A stretch of DNA of 37,069 bases from Chara braunii (lineage: Eukaryota > Streptophyta > Charophyceae > Charales > Characeae), in NCBI GenBank assembly GCA_003427395.1, contig BFEA01000656.1, positions 648,625 through 685,693 on the forward strand, given 5' to 3'. Shown one piece after another: positions 1 through 9,621 of this stretch; the first letter of the stretch is position 1; each line of letters begins with the position of its first letter. The notes under the pieces are model-generated. The model ran no database searches. It saw nothing but the letters and a program-made list of their open reading frames with translations, and was not told the origin of the DNA. Both the position numbers and the translations under genes were made by a program.

Positions 1-38
1 CCCCTACTCTTCCCCCCCCCCCTCATCGCACGATCTAC

Positions 39-367
39 CCTGCGTAGCACGACGAACGTGTTCGCGCCCCTTCACGTTCGCGCGAACAGCTCGCGAACAT
101 GTTCGGGCGAACATAAATGTTTTTTGAAAAAAAAAAAAATTAATTATTTTTTCGGTTTTTGATTTTTAACTCATGATTGGCTACGAATTTGAACATGACT
201 CCAAGGCAAAAGTTGCTTGTATTGTTATTTTACATAACATATATTATTTTTCAGATTTTTTTGAGAATTTTTTTTTCTTTTTTTTAAATATTTTTTATGT
301 TCGCGTTCGAAGGGTTTTGGGCGCTTGCTCGCGTTCGCCTCTGAATGCGAACACGGTGCTACGTAGG
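39..367. mobile_element. MITE-like element with short TIRs and a poly-A/T core
   Basis: The left end reads cctgcgtagcac and the right end is the inverse of cctacgtagcac, giving an 11/12 inverted match. GTTCGCG-rich sequence follows inside both ends and the centre is AT-rich. No coding capacity is seen. The core at about 178-290, including the aggcaaaagttg and cataacat blocks, resembles the core of the MITE at 29075-29363, so the two probably belong to one loose family even though their terminal bases differ. The target duplication is unclear: ctaccc occurs just outside or at both ends but is out of register. The call rests on the TIRs and the paralogue. Confidence 0.55.
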
Positions 368-621
368 ACCTACCCATTCCATCGCGCGTCTTCACCCTTT
401 CGGCCGATCCCGATCCCTCGATCCCGGCTTTCCACCATTCCCCTCCCGACCTTCCCCCTCCGATCCCGCCTTCCCCCACCTTCCCCTCTTGCCTACCTAC
501 CTCCTTCCCTACCCCGGACTGCGATCCCGACCGAGAGTGCTTCCCCGTGCGATCTTTCCCCCTCCCTCTTCCCACACTCCCCCGCCTGATTACCCTCCAC
601 CCGCGCGCACGTGCGCACCCC

Positions 622-935
622 GGCTTGGTGGGAGCGGCCCATCTGCTCGAAGATAACGCAAGTATCCTCAGATAAGCTCAACGAGAACAAAAGTCTCGTG
701 AGGAGCAAAAGGAAAAATGCTCATTTGATTCGATTTCCAGTGCGAGTACAAACTGTGAGAGCGTGGCCTATCAATCCTTTAGCGCCTCCGAATTTCAAGC
801 TAGAGGTGCCCGAAAGGTTACCACAGGGATAACTGGATTGCAGCCGCCACGACGTTGCTTTTTGATCTATAGATGCCGGCTCTTCCCATCATTGCGCAGT
901 GGAATTCATCACGTGCATGTTGCGCCCATAGCCAT
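622..935 (+). rRNA. Degenerate 28S (LSU) rRNA fragment, pseudogene
   Basis: This is a recognisable but diverged piece of the 3' part of large-subunit rRNA, around the peptidyl-transferase/domain V region. Landmarks in order are agataacgca, agctcaacgagaacaa, tctcgtg, gcgtggcctatc, ctagaggtgcc, gttaccacagggataactgg, gctttttgat and ggctcttcccatcat. Many substitutions are present, and about a dozen bases are missing between gcagcc and the block before gctttttgat. It is an isolated fragment with no ITS or 18S nearby, so it is a transposed or decayed piece and not part of a working rDNA unit. Confidence 0.85.
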
Positions 936-1309
936 CGTCACAGCATCGCCACCTTCACCGACCATCATCATCACCAGACCTCGTCATCATCATTGCGCGA
1001 AAATACTCCGGCGACCTCATCGTTCCATCGGAGGATAGATCGAGAAGACCCTTTAGGGGTATGGTCAAGACCTTCCTCGACTACGAGGAAGGACATCTAT
1101 TGCTCCCGGCCGATCGGGGGCGCGGTATTGTCAATCTACCCCCCTCTTACTAATCTCCCTTCCTTCCTCTCGTCGTTCTCTCTCAAAGATCTCATTTTTT
1201 TCCTCTTCTCTTACCTCCTCCCTATCTCCCCTTCTCTCCTCTACCCCCCCACCTAATCGGTCGCATGATCTAAAATTCCTAACGTGCATGACGTGTATTT
1301 TCTCTTTTA
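936..1309. other. Unassigned, CT-rich in its second half
   Basis: No gene is recognised. There is a short run of cat/cca triplets at about 958-1000 and a pyrimidine-rich stretch at about 1140-1255. Open frames here are low-complexity and give no recognisable protein. Confidence 0.4.
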
Positions 1310-2190
1310 GGGTTTGTTTGACAATGCTGTTCATTCTATCGTTTGGAATGTTGATCTAATTCGATAGGATTAATCTTCATTTCCTTTTTTCCTAACGCCG
1401 CGATTGGAATTAATTCCGGCGTTTTTGTTCAAAAGTTACGTGAAATTCTTTATTATATCAAATTCTTTTTATTAATTCAGTTTAAAATTTGACTTTATTT
1501 CAGAAATTCGTGAAATAAATTTCGAAATTTACTAAATTTAATCCTTTTGACGTCCACTCTACTTCTATATTCTATCCTTGGTAAAATTTCGAAATTCTGC
1601 AATTCTTTTTGAAATTCTTTTGGAATTCTTTTGGAAATTCTTTGAAATTCTTCTTAATTTTACAACATGTCGATGCAATTTGTCAATTTATTAATTTCAT
1701 CTAAATAATTTGGAAATTCCTCCCAATTCAATTTACTTGATTGTCATTAAATTCTTTCTGCCATTTCATTGTAAATTCTTCAATTAGGAATTAGTTTTCT
1801 AATTTGATTTCGAATCACCTTTGAAATTCTTTTAATTCCAGAAATACGTCAAGAAAATTTCCATTTTAATTCAAAATTATCCTCTGCACTCATCTCTACC
1901 TCTTCTATTATCTCTTCAAATCGGAAAATTTTTACGAATATTTTTGCAAATTTATTGAATTTTGCTTAAATTTTCTTTAAATTCTGAATTTATGTCCAAA
2001 TAATTTCGGAATTTTATTTTGACTTTGTGATCGTCTTATGCATGCTTTCCTTATGGCACACGCCGTTCTGTGAAAATCTCCTCTCATTTTCTTGCTCGAA
2101 TTGGGAATTTTCCTTTTCCTCCCTCAATCTGACTTTGAATTTTTCTTCATTCAGCTTCATAAATTTGTTACTCCATTTCTACGAGCCTTC
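1310..2190. repeat. AT-rich tract with a recurrent GAAATTC-type motif
   Basis: The block is markedly AT-rich compared with its C-rich surroundings. Words of the form gaaattcttt, aaattctt and ggaattcttt recur more than a dozen times between about 1436 and 1990 at irregular spacing, as in a decayed short-unit satellite. No open frame or transposon termini are seen. It lies directly upstream of element 1's gag, where a leader or 5' LTR would be expected, but I cannot match it to the 3' side of that element. Confidence 0.5.
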
Positions 2191-2219
2191 TGTTCGCAGT
2201 CCCCTACCCCCCCCTCTGC

Positions 2220-4078
2220 GTGTCACCTTGGCTCCCCCTGACACCCAACAGCGCGCACTCCAAAATAGCGCTCGCGACGTCTGCGTCGCACCGACTCGCT
2301 CGCTTTGACGCGCCGATCGCTGCCACTAAGCGGCCCCCCTGTCCCAGTTCCCCGTCTTCACCTTCTTCATCCCTTGACTCTATGCAAAGTGTCGAGTTCG
2401 GAAGTCCCTCCGGCTCCATCAGCGAAGGCCTTGCGTTTCTAGCTCGTGACACCATGCCTGACTCGGCGGAGATTCCCACCCCGGCGTTCGCCAGTTCGTA
2501 GTCAGACCCTAAACTGGCCATCCTCCAGCACGTGCGGGCCACATTCGAGGCCAAATGATCGACAATGCAAACCAACTTCGATACTTTGTCGGACTGGATG
2601 TTAGAGATGGAGTCGCGTGCCACCACACCTCCCTCCTCTCTTACCCCCCCTTCCTCTTCCCACACATCTTCCTCGTGGATCGCACCTCCCGTCTCCCAAA
2701 TCTGGAATCCCACAGCCCTCCCCCCCACCCGCGTCATCGACATCTCTGCCTACTTCCTCTCCTTCGGTTGGCGTCATCTACACACTTGTCTCTTCCACGG
2801 GTGGTATGCCTTCTCCCTTGACCCACCCTTCAAACACAGGCCGCTGCGATGCACTTTAATCTTCCTCCATCGGCCACCACGATGTCTCACGGCCCTTTGC
2901 CTCAACTTCTGGCCTTGTCGAGTGCTCCCACGGGTGCCCCTAGTTCCTCTGTCCTCTTGTCGCAGTGTGCCCTCCCCCTCCTCATTATCAGCCGCCGCCC
3001 TATGTACCTCGGTACCGCCATGACAGACTCCCCCAATTCGATGGCGAGGCCTCCGAACTCCAGGGCTGGATCACCACAGTCGAGGAGCAATTTCGGTACC
3101 ATGGTGTAAACATGGACTTGTGGCCTACGGAGATGTCATCCCGCTTCACAGCTCGAGCGGCTCCCACTTGGCGCGACTTTCTCGCCCTTCGTGCTCAGCA
3201 GGGCGTTCACGCGAGTATGACGTACGCGGAGTTTTGTGATTTTCTCCAGCAGTACTTCTCTCGCCCGATGCCTACCCGTGACCGGATCACACGGGTTGCT
3301 GAGATAAGATGGCTTGGTGGCAACAATGCCTTAGAGTTGTACATCACAACATTCCACCGCGTTCGTACCTAGATTCCCCCCTCCCCCATAGCCGACGACG
3401 CTATGGTCCAGCGGTTCCGTGCCGGGTTACCCCAACCATTCCAGCTTCAGATGCTGGCATACACAAACAACACCCTCTCTTGAGGCCTTCATCATTGTCA
3501 GGGCCATCCAACTCACCTATGCACCTCTTGTGGGTTCCACATCTGAGCCCGGTGTTGCACGTCTTGCTGCCACGTATGCCCCTGGCACATCTCGCCCCCG
3601 AACTCCATGTCTCACCGCGGCCCCCGTCGAGTTCTTGGACGCTCCTTCCACTTTGTTCAGACTATGCTCCGCGAGTTGTCGAGCGCTAAGGAGGGTACTG
3701 GTTCGGATGGATCCCATAGTGACCCGGACCAGGGACATGACCCCTGTCTCCTGTGGATGATGACGATCCCGATCGGGACGAGCACCTCGCCCGCGCCTTC
3801 TCTGCTTTCCTCAGGCAGCGCCAGTTCTCCTCATCGAGGTTCCGCTCATCGGCCACATAGCAGCCCCTCCTATCGGGCTACGTCTTCCCCCGGGCCCGAT
3901 TGACTATCACGGAGAGTGAGGACTTCCGTACACGAGGTATATGTACCCGTTGTCGCCTACCTGGTCACACTCCGTCCACCTGCCCCTACGCTGACGCCCT
4001 CCAGCATCACTTTGCTCAGCAGTCCCGCCCTCAGCCTGACCCCCCCGTTTCGACCTCCAACGCCGCAGCCACCTAGCG
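2220..4078 (+). pseudogene. gag: Element 1 gag (capsid/nucleocapsid), broken
   Basis: Gag packages the element's RNA in virus-like particles. The N-terminal part begins near 2220, is Ser/Pro-rich and is stopped by TAG at 2502. A retrotransposon-gag domain follows in the 2965-3372 frame, with a region resembling the family's FDG...LQGWI start and a conserved Trp-Arg-Asp stretch, and is stopped by TAG at 3370-3372. Gag-like sequence continues in other frames, so at least one frameshift exists. A CCHC zinc knuckle (CTRCRLPGHTPSTC, pattern C-X2-C-X4-H-X4-C) lies at 3942-3983 and is intact. A Pro/Ser-rich linker then leads to the protease. Confidence 0.85.
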
Positions 4079-5047
4079 GTGATCTCCCGTTCCCCTGATC
4101 CTCCTACAGTAGTAGGCATACCCGCTCGCGATTCTACCTTCGCGCGGCTTGCTACTCTTTCTGAGGACTCGGGTCAGACCTCACCGTTGGTTGATCCTAG
4201 CGACATTGGGGTATCCTTTCCTTCTTTGCCTAGCGTCTCTCCTGATCCTCCTCCTCCTCCTCCTCCTCCTAGGCGTGCTCTACGCACGACCCACTGCAGT
4301 GCTTCCCTTGTCGCAACCGAGGATATCATCGACTTCCTGGACCTAGAGTGCATTAAGGTCCACCAGGAACGTCTTCGCCTCAGAGAGCATACCCTATCTG
4401 CGATGTCTCAGCGCCTACACAATCCCGATCGCACCTTACCGATTATTCCAATGCGCCTCGGGACCTCTACTAGAGTGTATCTCGCACTCTGGGACTCTGG
4501 CTCTACTGGTGACTTCATTCATCCTCGCGTGGTTAAGGAGGCATCTCTGTATACATCCCCCTACCTTTCCACCGTCACTATCACACTTGACGACAATCAG
4601 GCCAAGTCCTTCGTCGACTGTATGGTGCTTGATCTCCCATTCTCCTTCCCCTTGTGGATCCCCCATAGCCTTCGCAAGGCCCCTCGGTTCCATGACCAGT
4701 GGACCTTCGACGTCATGGAAACCCTGTACGACCTTGTTCTTGGCACCGCCTACTCCCACTAGTTCGCCCATTCTGGTCCTGATTGGATCCACAACGACCT
4801 TGTCCTCGACGCCAAGGATGGGAAACAATACCGTATTCTGTTGTTGGGCAAATCGGACTCTACATCCCCCTCTCCTGTCGATGTCGCCATCTTGACACCT
4901 ACTCAGTTTCACCGCATCCTTCGTCAGCCTGATGCCGGACTCTACATTGTCGACATCACGGATCTCCTTGTCTGTAACTCCATGCATCAGGACGCTGAGT
5001 TGGTCGAGCTCGACCCACCACGCCTTCCGACCCCCTTGATCCCTTGA
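4079..5047 (+). pseudogene. Element 1 aspartic protease region, broken
   Basis: This is the retropepsin that would cleave the polyprotein. The motif ALWDSGSTGDFI at about 4485-4520 carries the catalytic D-S-G triplet. An LVLG stretch near the end of the fold corresponds to the usual hydrophobic-Gly motif. A TAG at 4760-4762 interrupts the frame, and the same frame resumes after it to 5047. A (cct)n run at about 4240-4270 encodes a Pro tract upstream. The order gag-PR-RT is normal for the family. Confidence 0.75.
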
Positions 5048-5195
5048 TCCTTCAGCCTGCTCATCCTCCACCCCTGCTAGTTCATCTCACTTTGTTGCAT
5101 CTCTAGCCAGTGAGACGCCATCGGTACCTATTCCCATACCGACTCCTTCCATCCCTGCTTCAGACACTGCTGCTGCCGAGGAGTTTGACAACCTC

Positions 5196-6074
5196 TTGTC
5201 GACTTTGCAGCCTAGCGTTGCTGCCCTCCTTCGTGAGTATTGCGATGTTTTCCCTCCATCTGTCTCTTATAGCAACATCCCTCCTATGCGCGATATCGAG
5301 CACCACATCCGACTCGAACCTAACTACAATATTCAGCATCGCGCCCCATATCGCCACTCAGTCCCCGAAGCCCAAGAACTTAAACGCCAAATTGATGAGT
5401 TGCTTCGTCAGGGCTTCATTAAACCAAGTACGTCCCCATGGAGTGCACCCGTCCTCTTCAATTGCAAGAAGGACGACGCCCTCCGCTTCTGCCTCGACTA
5501 CCGCCGTCTCAACGAGTATACGGTCAGAAACAATTATCCTATGCCCCGCGCGGATGATCTGTTCGACCACCTCTCCGACCACCACTTTTTTACGAAGATC
5601 GATCTTCGTAGCGGATATCACCAGATCCACGTAGCCGAGGAGGACTGCTTTCCGTTCTCGTTTTGGGCACTATGAGTTTACCGTCATGCCTTTCGGTCTC
5701 TGTAATGCCCCTGCCACCTTCCAGATGGCTATGAACACGATGTTCCAAGACCTTCTTGAGGACTCAGTTTCAGTAATATTGACGACATCCTAGTCTACAG
5801 TCGTACCTTAGGAGCATCTCATCCACCTTCACACTGTCCTCTAGCGATTACGTGACCATGGGTTCTATGCGAAGCTCTCCAAATGCCGCTTCACTCAACC
5901 CAAAGTCGACTTCCTCGGGCATCAGGTCTCCCAACACGGACTCCACATGGACGACTCAAAGATTCAGGCTATTGTCGACTCGCCCACTCCTACCTCTCTT
6001 CCTGCGCTACGTAGTTTCCTTGGGTTGACCAACAACTATGGTCATTTTCTTAAAAACTACGCCAACTTACCCCT
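5196..6074 (+). pseudogene. Element 1 reverse transcriptase, broken
   Basis: RNA-dependent DNA polymerase of the element. In order I see an N-terminal LLREYCDVF-like block, GFIKPSTSPWSAPV, FCLDYRRLNEYT, the FTKIDLRSGYHQI block carrying the first catalytic Asp, then after a frameshift near 5660 the [13 protein letters not shown] block. The active-site region reads [10 protein letters not shown], so the aromatic residue normally before x-D-D is replaced by Asn while both Asp residues remain. Further disruptions lie near 5800-5845. A thumb/connection block with a QVSQHG-like motif and LRSFLGLT follows. This is a dead copy. Confidence 0.9.
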
Positions 6075-6441
6075 ATGACCCACGAACGTCTACCCTTTCA
6101 TTGGATTCCGACTCATGAGGATTCCTTCCGCTCTCTCAAGCGGCTTGTCACGTCAGTCCCCGTTCTACACTTCCCTGACTACTCTCATCCATTCATTGTC
6201 ACCACCGACGCTTCGGACTTTGCTATTGGAGCTGTTCTATCTCAGATCTACTCAACCCTTTCTACTTCACCCGATTCCACGGAGTCTCGACTCCCGCGTA
6301 TTCCCCGATTCCCTCCTCCACCTCCAGTGACTGCGGCTCACCTCACACCCATTGAGCCTACTCCTTCACGAGCCCCCCCGCCATATATTCCTGACGTCGC
6401 CGATGACGGTACAATTGAGTCTCGTGATGGAGAGTGTCCGG
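6075..6441 (+). pseudogene. Element 1 RNase H, 5' half, cut by the insertion
   Basis: RNase H degrades the RNA strand of the hybrid. The conserved FIVTTDASDFAIGAVLSQ block, with the first catalytic Asp, lies at about 6193-6246. A Pro-rich spacer of about 60 residues follows. The frame is then interrupted at 6442 by the TIR element. The CCGG at 6438-6441 is duplicated at 13339-13342, and the remainder of RNase H continues there in the frame predicted by removing the insert. Confidence 0.9.
6438..6441. repeat. Target-site duplication CCGG, left copy
   Basis: CCGG abuts the left end of the 6.9 kb element. The matching copy is at 13339-13342. Collapsing the two restores continuity of the RNase H reading frame, which is strong support for the junctions. 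Confidence 0.85.
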
Positions 6442-6543
6442 TGTCGGAGCAGAAACCCTTACAAGGGTATCTGCTCGAGTTTTTCGATGCCAAGCACTGT
6501 CTGACTTTTTTCGTTAAATTGAGGGACTTGATGAGACTGATGT
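6442..6543 (+). repeat. R-family 5' end at the left terminus of the 6.9 kb element
   Basis: These 102 bp precede the left arm and have no counterpart at the right end. They begin TGTCGGAGC and contain an inverted repeat at 6447-6476 (arms gagcagaaaccctt and aagggtatctgctc, one mismatch). They continue with a block ending ttgagggacttgatgagac that matches the first part of the R repeat at 29364-29452 and, inverted, at 8290-8350. Confidence 0.75.
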
Positions 6544-8008
6544 TGTCGAGCGCATCGGCCCTCGCGTGAAACGAGGGCCCTCCCGACCATGTCACGCAGG
6601 AGATAACCAAAACAAAAACCATCAAGAGACAACTCGGAAAACGACGCATAACATTACGCGAACCGCCGAGACGGACATGGTTGCATCGCTCCTTCGCCGC
6701 TCTAGCCGGGTGCGCCAGCTGTACATCCCGTGGTCCCCTACGACAGGATAGGTTCCCGCGGGGCATAAGCTTTCATCCCTAAGGGGCTGTCACCACCCGT
6801 AGGGGCGTATCCCTACCGAGCTACTGACCCACGTGCGAAAGCTTTTAGATGCAATTGCATAGATAGGTCAGCCGAGGGCGTTTGCTCGTTCGCCGTAGTA
6901 TAGATACGTTTGGTTAATGCCAAGTGGACCCGATTGTCGTCCGTTCCTAGGGCGCTAATCTCTTAGGTACGAAGCGGACGTCGGTCGACTGGGACTGTCT
7001 CAACCAAGCGTGAAACCCAACATTAATCCTAGTCCCTTTAACACATATTCAAGCGAAAGTTACAACAACCACACATATAATTATATCAAAGGAGTCGATC
7101 GTAGCCGAGACGAATAAATATTCAATCTGAAATGATACCTGAAAGAAATCGAATTATTATTTGAAACATTCAATAATACAATATCAAAATAAACCCCGAC
7201 CACCTCGGGTCGAGCTCCACAAAACAATCATACAACTGCCAACGAGGAGTTGGCTATAGGCAATAACATAGATGCAACCGACAAGGTAGTCGGACTGCCT
7301 TAGTTTTAACTTGATGAGACACGTTGCTAATGTCATTCATTCCAACCTACCGCCAATCGAAGATTATACGCGCTCAAACCTGTCTCCATACTTTCTCAAT
7401 TTTATTGGATGACAGGCTGTGTTGCGAATGATTCTTTATCAGGGGCATTGCTTGAGATGTCGCATGCCTCTCCCTCTAGGAAGTGGTCTGGGGTACTCCT
7501 CCTCCTCGACCGAGCACAAGACTCAGATCTCAGAAGTCGGGCCGTCTCCACCGAATCGGCGAAGTACCCCCCCCGTAGAACGGTCCACTTTGGGTCGATA
7601 ACAGGGTCGGTTCCTAAAGCAACGAACCCCCGCCCCAGATGCTTCCTAGAGATAGAAGATGTGTCCACTGCAAGTAGCTTTCATATATTTTTATTTTCTC
7701 CTAAGTCCAGGGTAACTTGGACAAAAAGAAATCGGAGGAGATAGAGAATGAAAAACATTTGGACAGGTATAGGTAGATAGGGTCATTCGGGATAGAATGG
7801 GTCAATCCTCGGAAAAAAAAACCAAGTCCGTTTGACCTTATCTGCTTTGTTTCAATTGGATTCGTTCACGATAAGCACTCAATCAATATTTTTCAGAACA
7901 ACAAGCCCATTTAACCATCAGGCCGGCGAAAAGTAGAAAGAGGACAATCCTTTTCTTCATCCCAAATAAGCATAATCAATCTTCTTTGCAAGCGTCCTTC
8001 TACCTAAT
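6544..8008 (+). repeat. Left inverted arm (long TIR)
   Basis: This is the reverse complement of 11924-13338 with visible divergence and small indels. Shared landmarks, paired with the inverse on the right, include tgtcgagcgcatcgg, tgtcacgcaggag, gctagccgggtgcgcca-like sequence, gctactgacccacgtgcg, gtagtcggactgcctta, the ORF at 7402-7668 and aatcaatcttctttgcaag. The two arms are far longer than usual TIRs and have drifted apart, so the element is not recent. Confidence 0.85.
7402..7668 (-). CDS. Unrecognised small ORF or exon in the left arm
   Basis: I do not recognise this protein. The 88-residue frame contains GGYFADSVETARLLRSESCA and an NAPDKESF stretch. The same sequence recurs on the other strand in the right arm (about 12272-12492), where GGYFVDSVETARLLRSESCA and NAPDQESF remain, with several third-position differences and a 6-base in-frame length difference. 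Both arms show a pyrimidine-rich stretch and AG just before the shared gaagcatctggg, which looks like a splice acceptor. It could be an exon of the element's own lost gene or a captured host exon. It may also be fortuitous. Confidence 0.4.
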   Translation of the reverse strand: MDTSSISRKHLGRGFVALGTDPVIDPKWTVLRGGYFADSVETARLLRSESCARSRRRSTPDHFLEGEACDISSNAPDKESFATQPVIQ

Positions 8009-8386
8009 CCCTCTGCGATGCGGCTCTATATCTGGCGCATCCTTCTTTTTAGCCTTCTTGGGCTCTGCATCGTGCGGCTTAGCAGTCGCGCGACATTATT
8101 TTACGTAGATTAGGTCTAGCTTTAGTCTTTCCATGACCGCGCACCATTGCGGCCTTATTGGGAACCGTGGACGACAGGTCGTACCGCTGACTCCCGCAGT
8201 TTCATTCGGACGTCAACGACGTCACGTTCTTAAAAAAGTTTAAGATTCTCAATCACAGGGTTGGTCTCAATAAACTTTTTGGCAAACGTCAGTCTCATCA
8301 AGTTTCTCAATTCAACAAAAGAGTCGGACAACGTCCGACGTTCAAAAGCCCCGGCAAATACCCTTGTCAGGGTATTTGCCCCGACA
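8009..8386 (-). repeat. Inverted partial R repeat, head-to-head with the next copy
   Basis: Read on the minus strand it begins TGTCGGGGCAAATACCC at 8386, as R does at 29053, and continues through the aacgtcggacgttgtc and acttgatgagactgac blocks. It ends in sequence similar to the agactaaagc and aggctaaaaag part of the other copies. A palindrome with perfect 12-bp arms (ggcaaataccct and agggtatttgcc, spacer tgtc) lies at 8353-8380. Confidence 0.65.
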
Positions 8387-8880
8387 ACGTCTGCCAGAAG
8401 TTTATTCAGACTAGCCTATGACTGAGAAAACTATAACCTTTACCTTAGCCCGGACGCTTGTGATGTCCGAGAATAATGGCGGTAATCGGCAGTGTGACCA
8501 GTCGAATGCGGTTTCTGGCAGGGCCGCGGAGGCACACGGTCGTGAGAATGCTAAGGCTAAAGACCTATCCTATCTAAGATAATGATAGCCGCGCGATTCA
8601 GGGTCTAGGTACGCTTAAAGAAACGGCCACGTTATGTTGACAGTTGCGGTGCAAAAATTTGGACGTTAGAACTATTTTTGCCCCGCTGAGACTCAAATTG
8701 GTGGTAGCGGGATGAAAAGTCCGCATCCCACCCTACGGTAATGGGCGCGCGCTTGTAGCAGGGGCCGACTACTGAGTATTTGAGTGGTGGGGCAGACGGA
8801 AGCCTACTAGGCCGTTGACTGGCTGTCTGCGCAGGGCACAACTCTTCATAAAGAAGAGTTGCTCCTGTTCAACGTGGAAC

Positions 8881-8970
8881 AGGAGCTAGCCCAGTAGGTT
8901 TCAGCGCACGACTCTCACCCAGCAGATACCGGGATCGAACCGGACACGCCCCACTGGCTAGCTCCTTTTT
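8881..8970 (+). ncRNA. tRNA-like stem-loop with A/B-box-like motifs and a T run
   Basis: A 7-bp closing stem ggagcta/tagctcc is followed at once by TTTTT (8966-8970), a typical Pol III stop. A perfect A-box-type word tagcccagtagg is at 8887-8898 and a B-box-type word gatcgaacc is at 8933-8941, about 35 bases apart. On the other strand the same site reads ggttcgatccc. The anticodon and T arms do not fold canonically, so I call it tRNA-like only. The copy at 29945-30031 keeps the outer stem and the A-box word but has a weaker B box. Confidence 0.4.
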
Positions 8971-9059
8971 GGAGCAGCTCACCAGGAAGGCACGAGGCGC
9001 GGTCGATTTCGACCGCGAGATCGCCCCAATCACGCGGCCGAAATCGACCGCTCGAAAAT

Positions 9060-9110
9060 GCATGGCCCCTGCGCAAGGATGACACGCATAAATCAAGAGG
9101 TGGTCCAAAT
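9060..9110 (+). ncRNA. U6 snRNA 3' half embedded in the R repeat
   Basis: The stretch gcatggcccctgcgcaagg followed by atgacacgcataaatcaaga and ggtggtccaaat matches the U6 snRNA 3' region with only a few changes. The U6 5' half, including ACAGAGA, is absent or unrecognisable. The same module, more diverged, sits in the same place in the R copy at 30132-30180, so it belongs to the repeat and is not an independent insertion. Confidence 0.8.
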
Positions 9111-9312
9111 AAAAATTGTCGATCCCTCAATCTTGGGGCTATATTTTAACAGTTCGCGGGTGTACAAATCTGTGGCCGTTGGCTTATGCCAACGACTTTA
9201 TTAAAAAAAAAAAAAAAAGGAAACAGACACCGCCACATGGCGCTTAGAGATCTGCCTAGAGCTACAGTCCCTAAAGGAGTCAGCAGGCGCCCGTTGAAGA
9301 CGGGCAACTGCT

Positions 9313-9621
9313 TTTTTTTTTTTTTTTTTTTTTTTTTATGTAAGTTTTTTTTTTTTTTTTTTTCTTGTTTTTAGATTTTGTTTTTTTTTTAAATCTTCTA
9401 GATTCTGTTTCCTCTTAGATCCTTCCGCTACTCCTTTTGTTCTCGTTGCTTGGAGTGCCCGTTCGTTGAAAACGAACAGGTGAAGTCTCCAGCTGCGCGA
9501 CTAGCCAAAACGACGATGGGATGGGCAAAGTCGAATGAATCTGCCTCTAGAACATGGAAATGTACACTGTCGCGCCTGTGTGTGTGTGTGTGTGTGTGCG
9601 TGTGAGAGAGAGAGAGAGAGA
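9313..9621. repeat. Poly-T tracts, then a (TG)n(AG)n microsatellite
   Basis: T tracts lie at about 9311-9337 and 9347-9363. A tg repeat followed by an ag repeat lies at about 9577-9622. The same TG-then-AG composite occurs at 31881-31960. A hairpin gttcg/cgaac is at about 9463-9477. Confidence 0.85.

Larger units (their letters stand above)
8387..9320 (+). repeat. R repeat copy inside the 6.9 kb element, structured and non-coding
   Basis: It matches 29440-30400 block by block: aagtttattc, ctatgactgag, cggacgcttgtg, gcgcgattcagggt, ggagctagcccagtagg, gcaaggatgacacgcat, agttcgcgggtg, cgttggctta and gccacatggcgc. Repeated hairpins stand out: aactctt/aagagtt (8840-8860), gctcctgttc/gaacaggagc (8861-8886), gcggtcga/tcgaccgc (8999-9016), cgttggc/gccaacg (9177-9194) and gcccgtt/acgggc (9291-9306). 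No open frame is conserved between the copies, so the conserved feature is probably RNA or DNA structure. Confidence 0.7.

Noticed and set aside
2204-2743. 179-codon minus-strand frame opposite gag
   Set aside because: It is antisense to recognisable gag sequence and has no domain; a shadow frame.
4436-5071. 211-codon minus-strand frame
   Set aside because: Antisense to the protease region of element 1; no recognisable protein.
8881-8970. A functional tRNA gene
   Set aside because: Closing stem and box motifs are present but the anticodon and T arms do not fold canonically.
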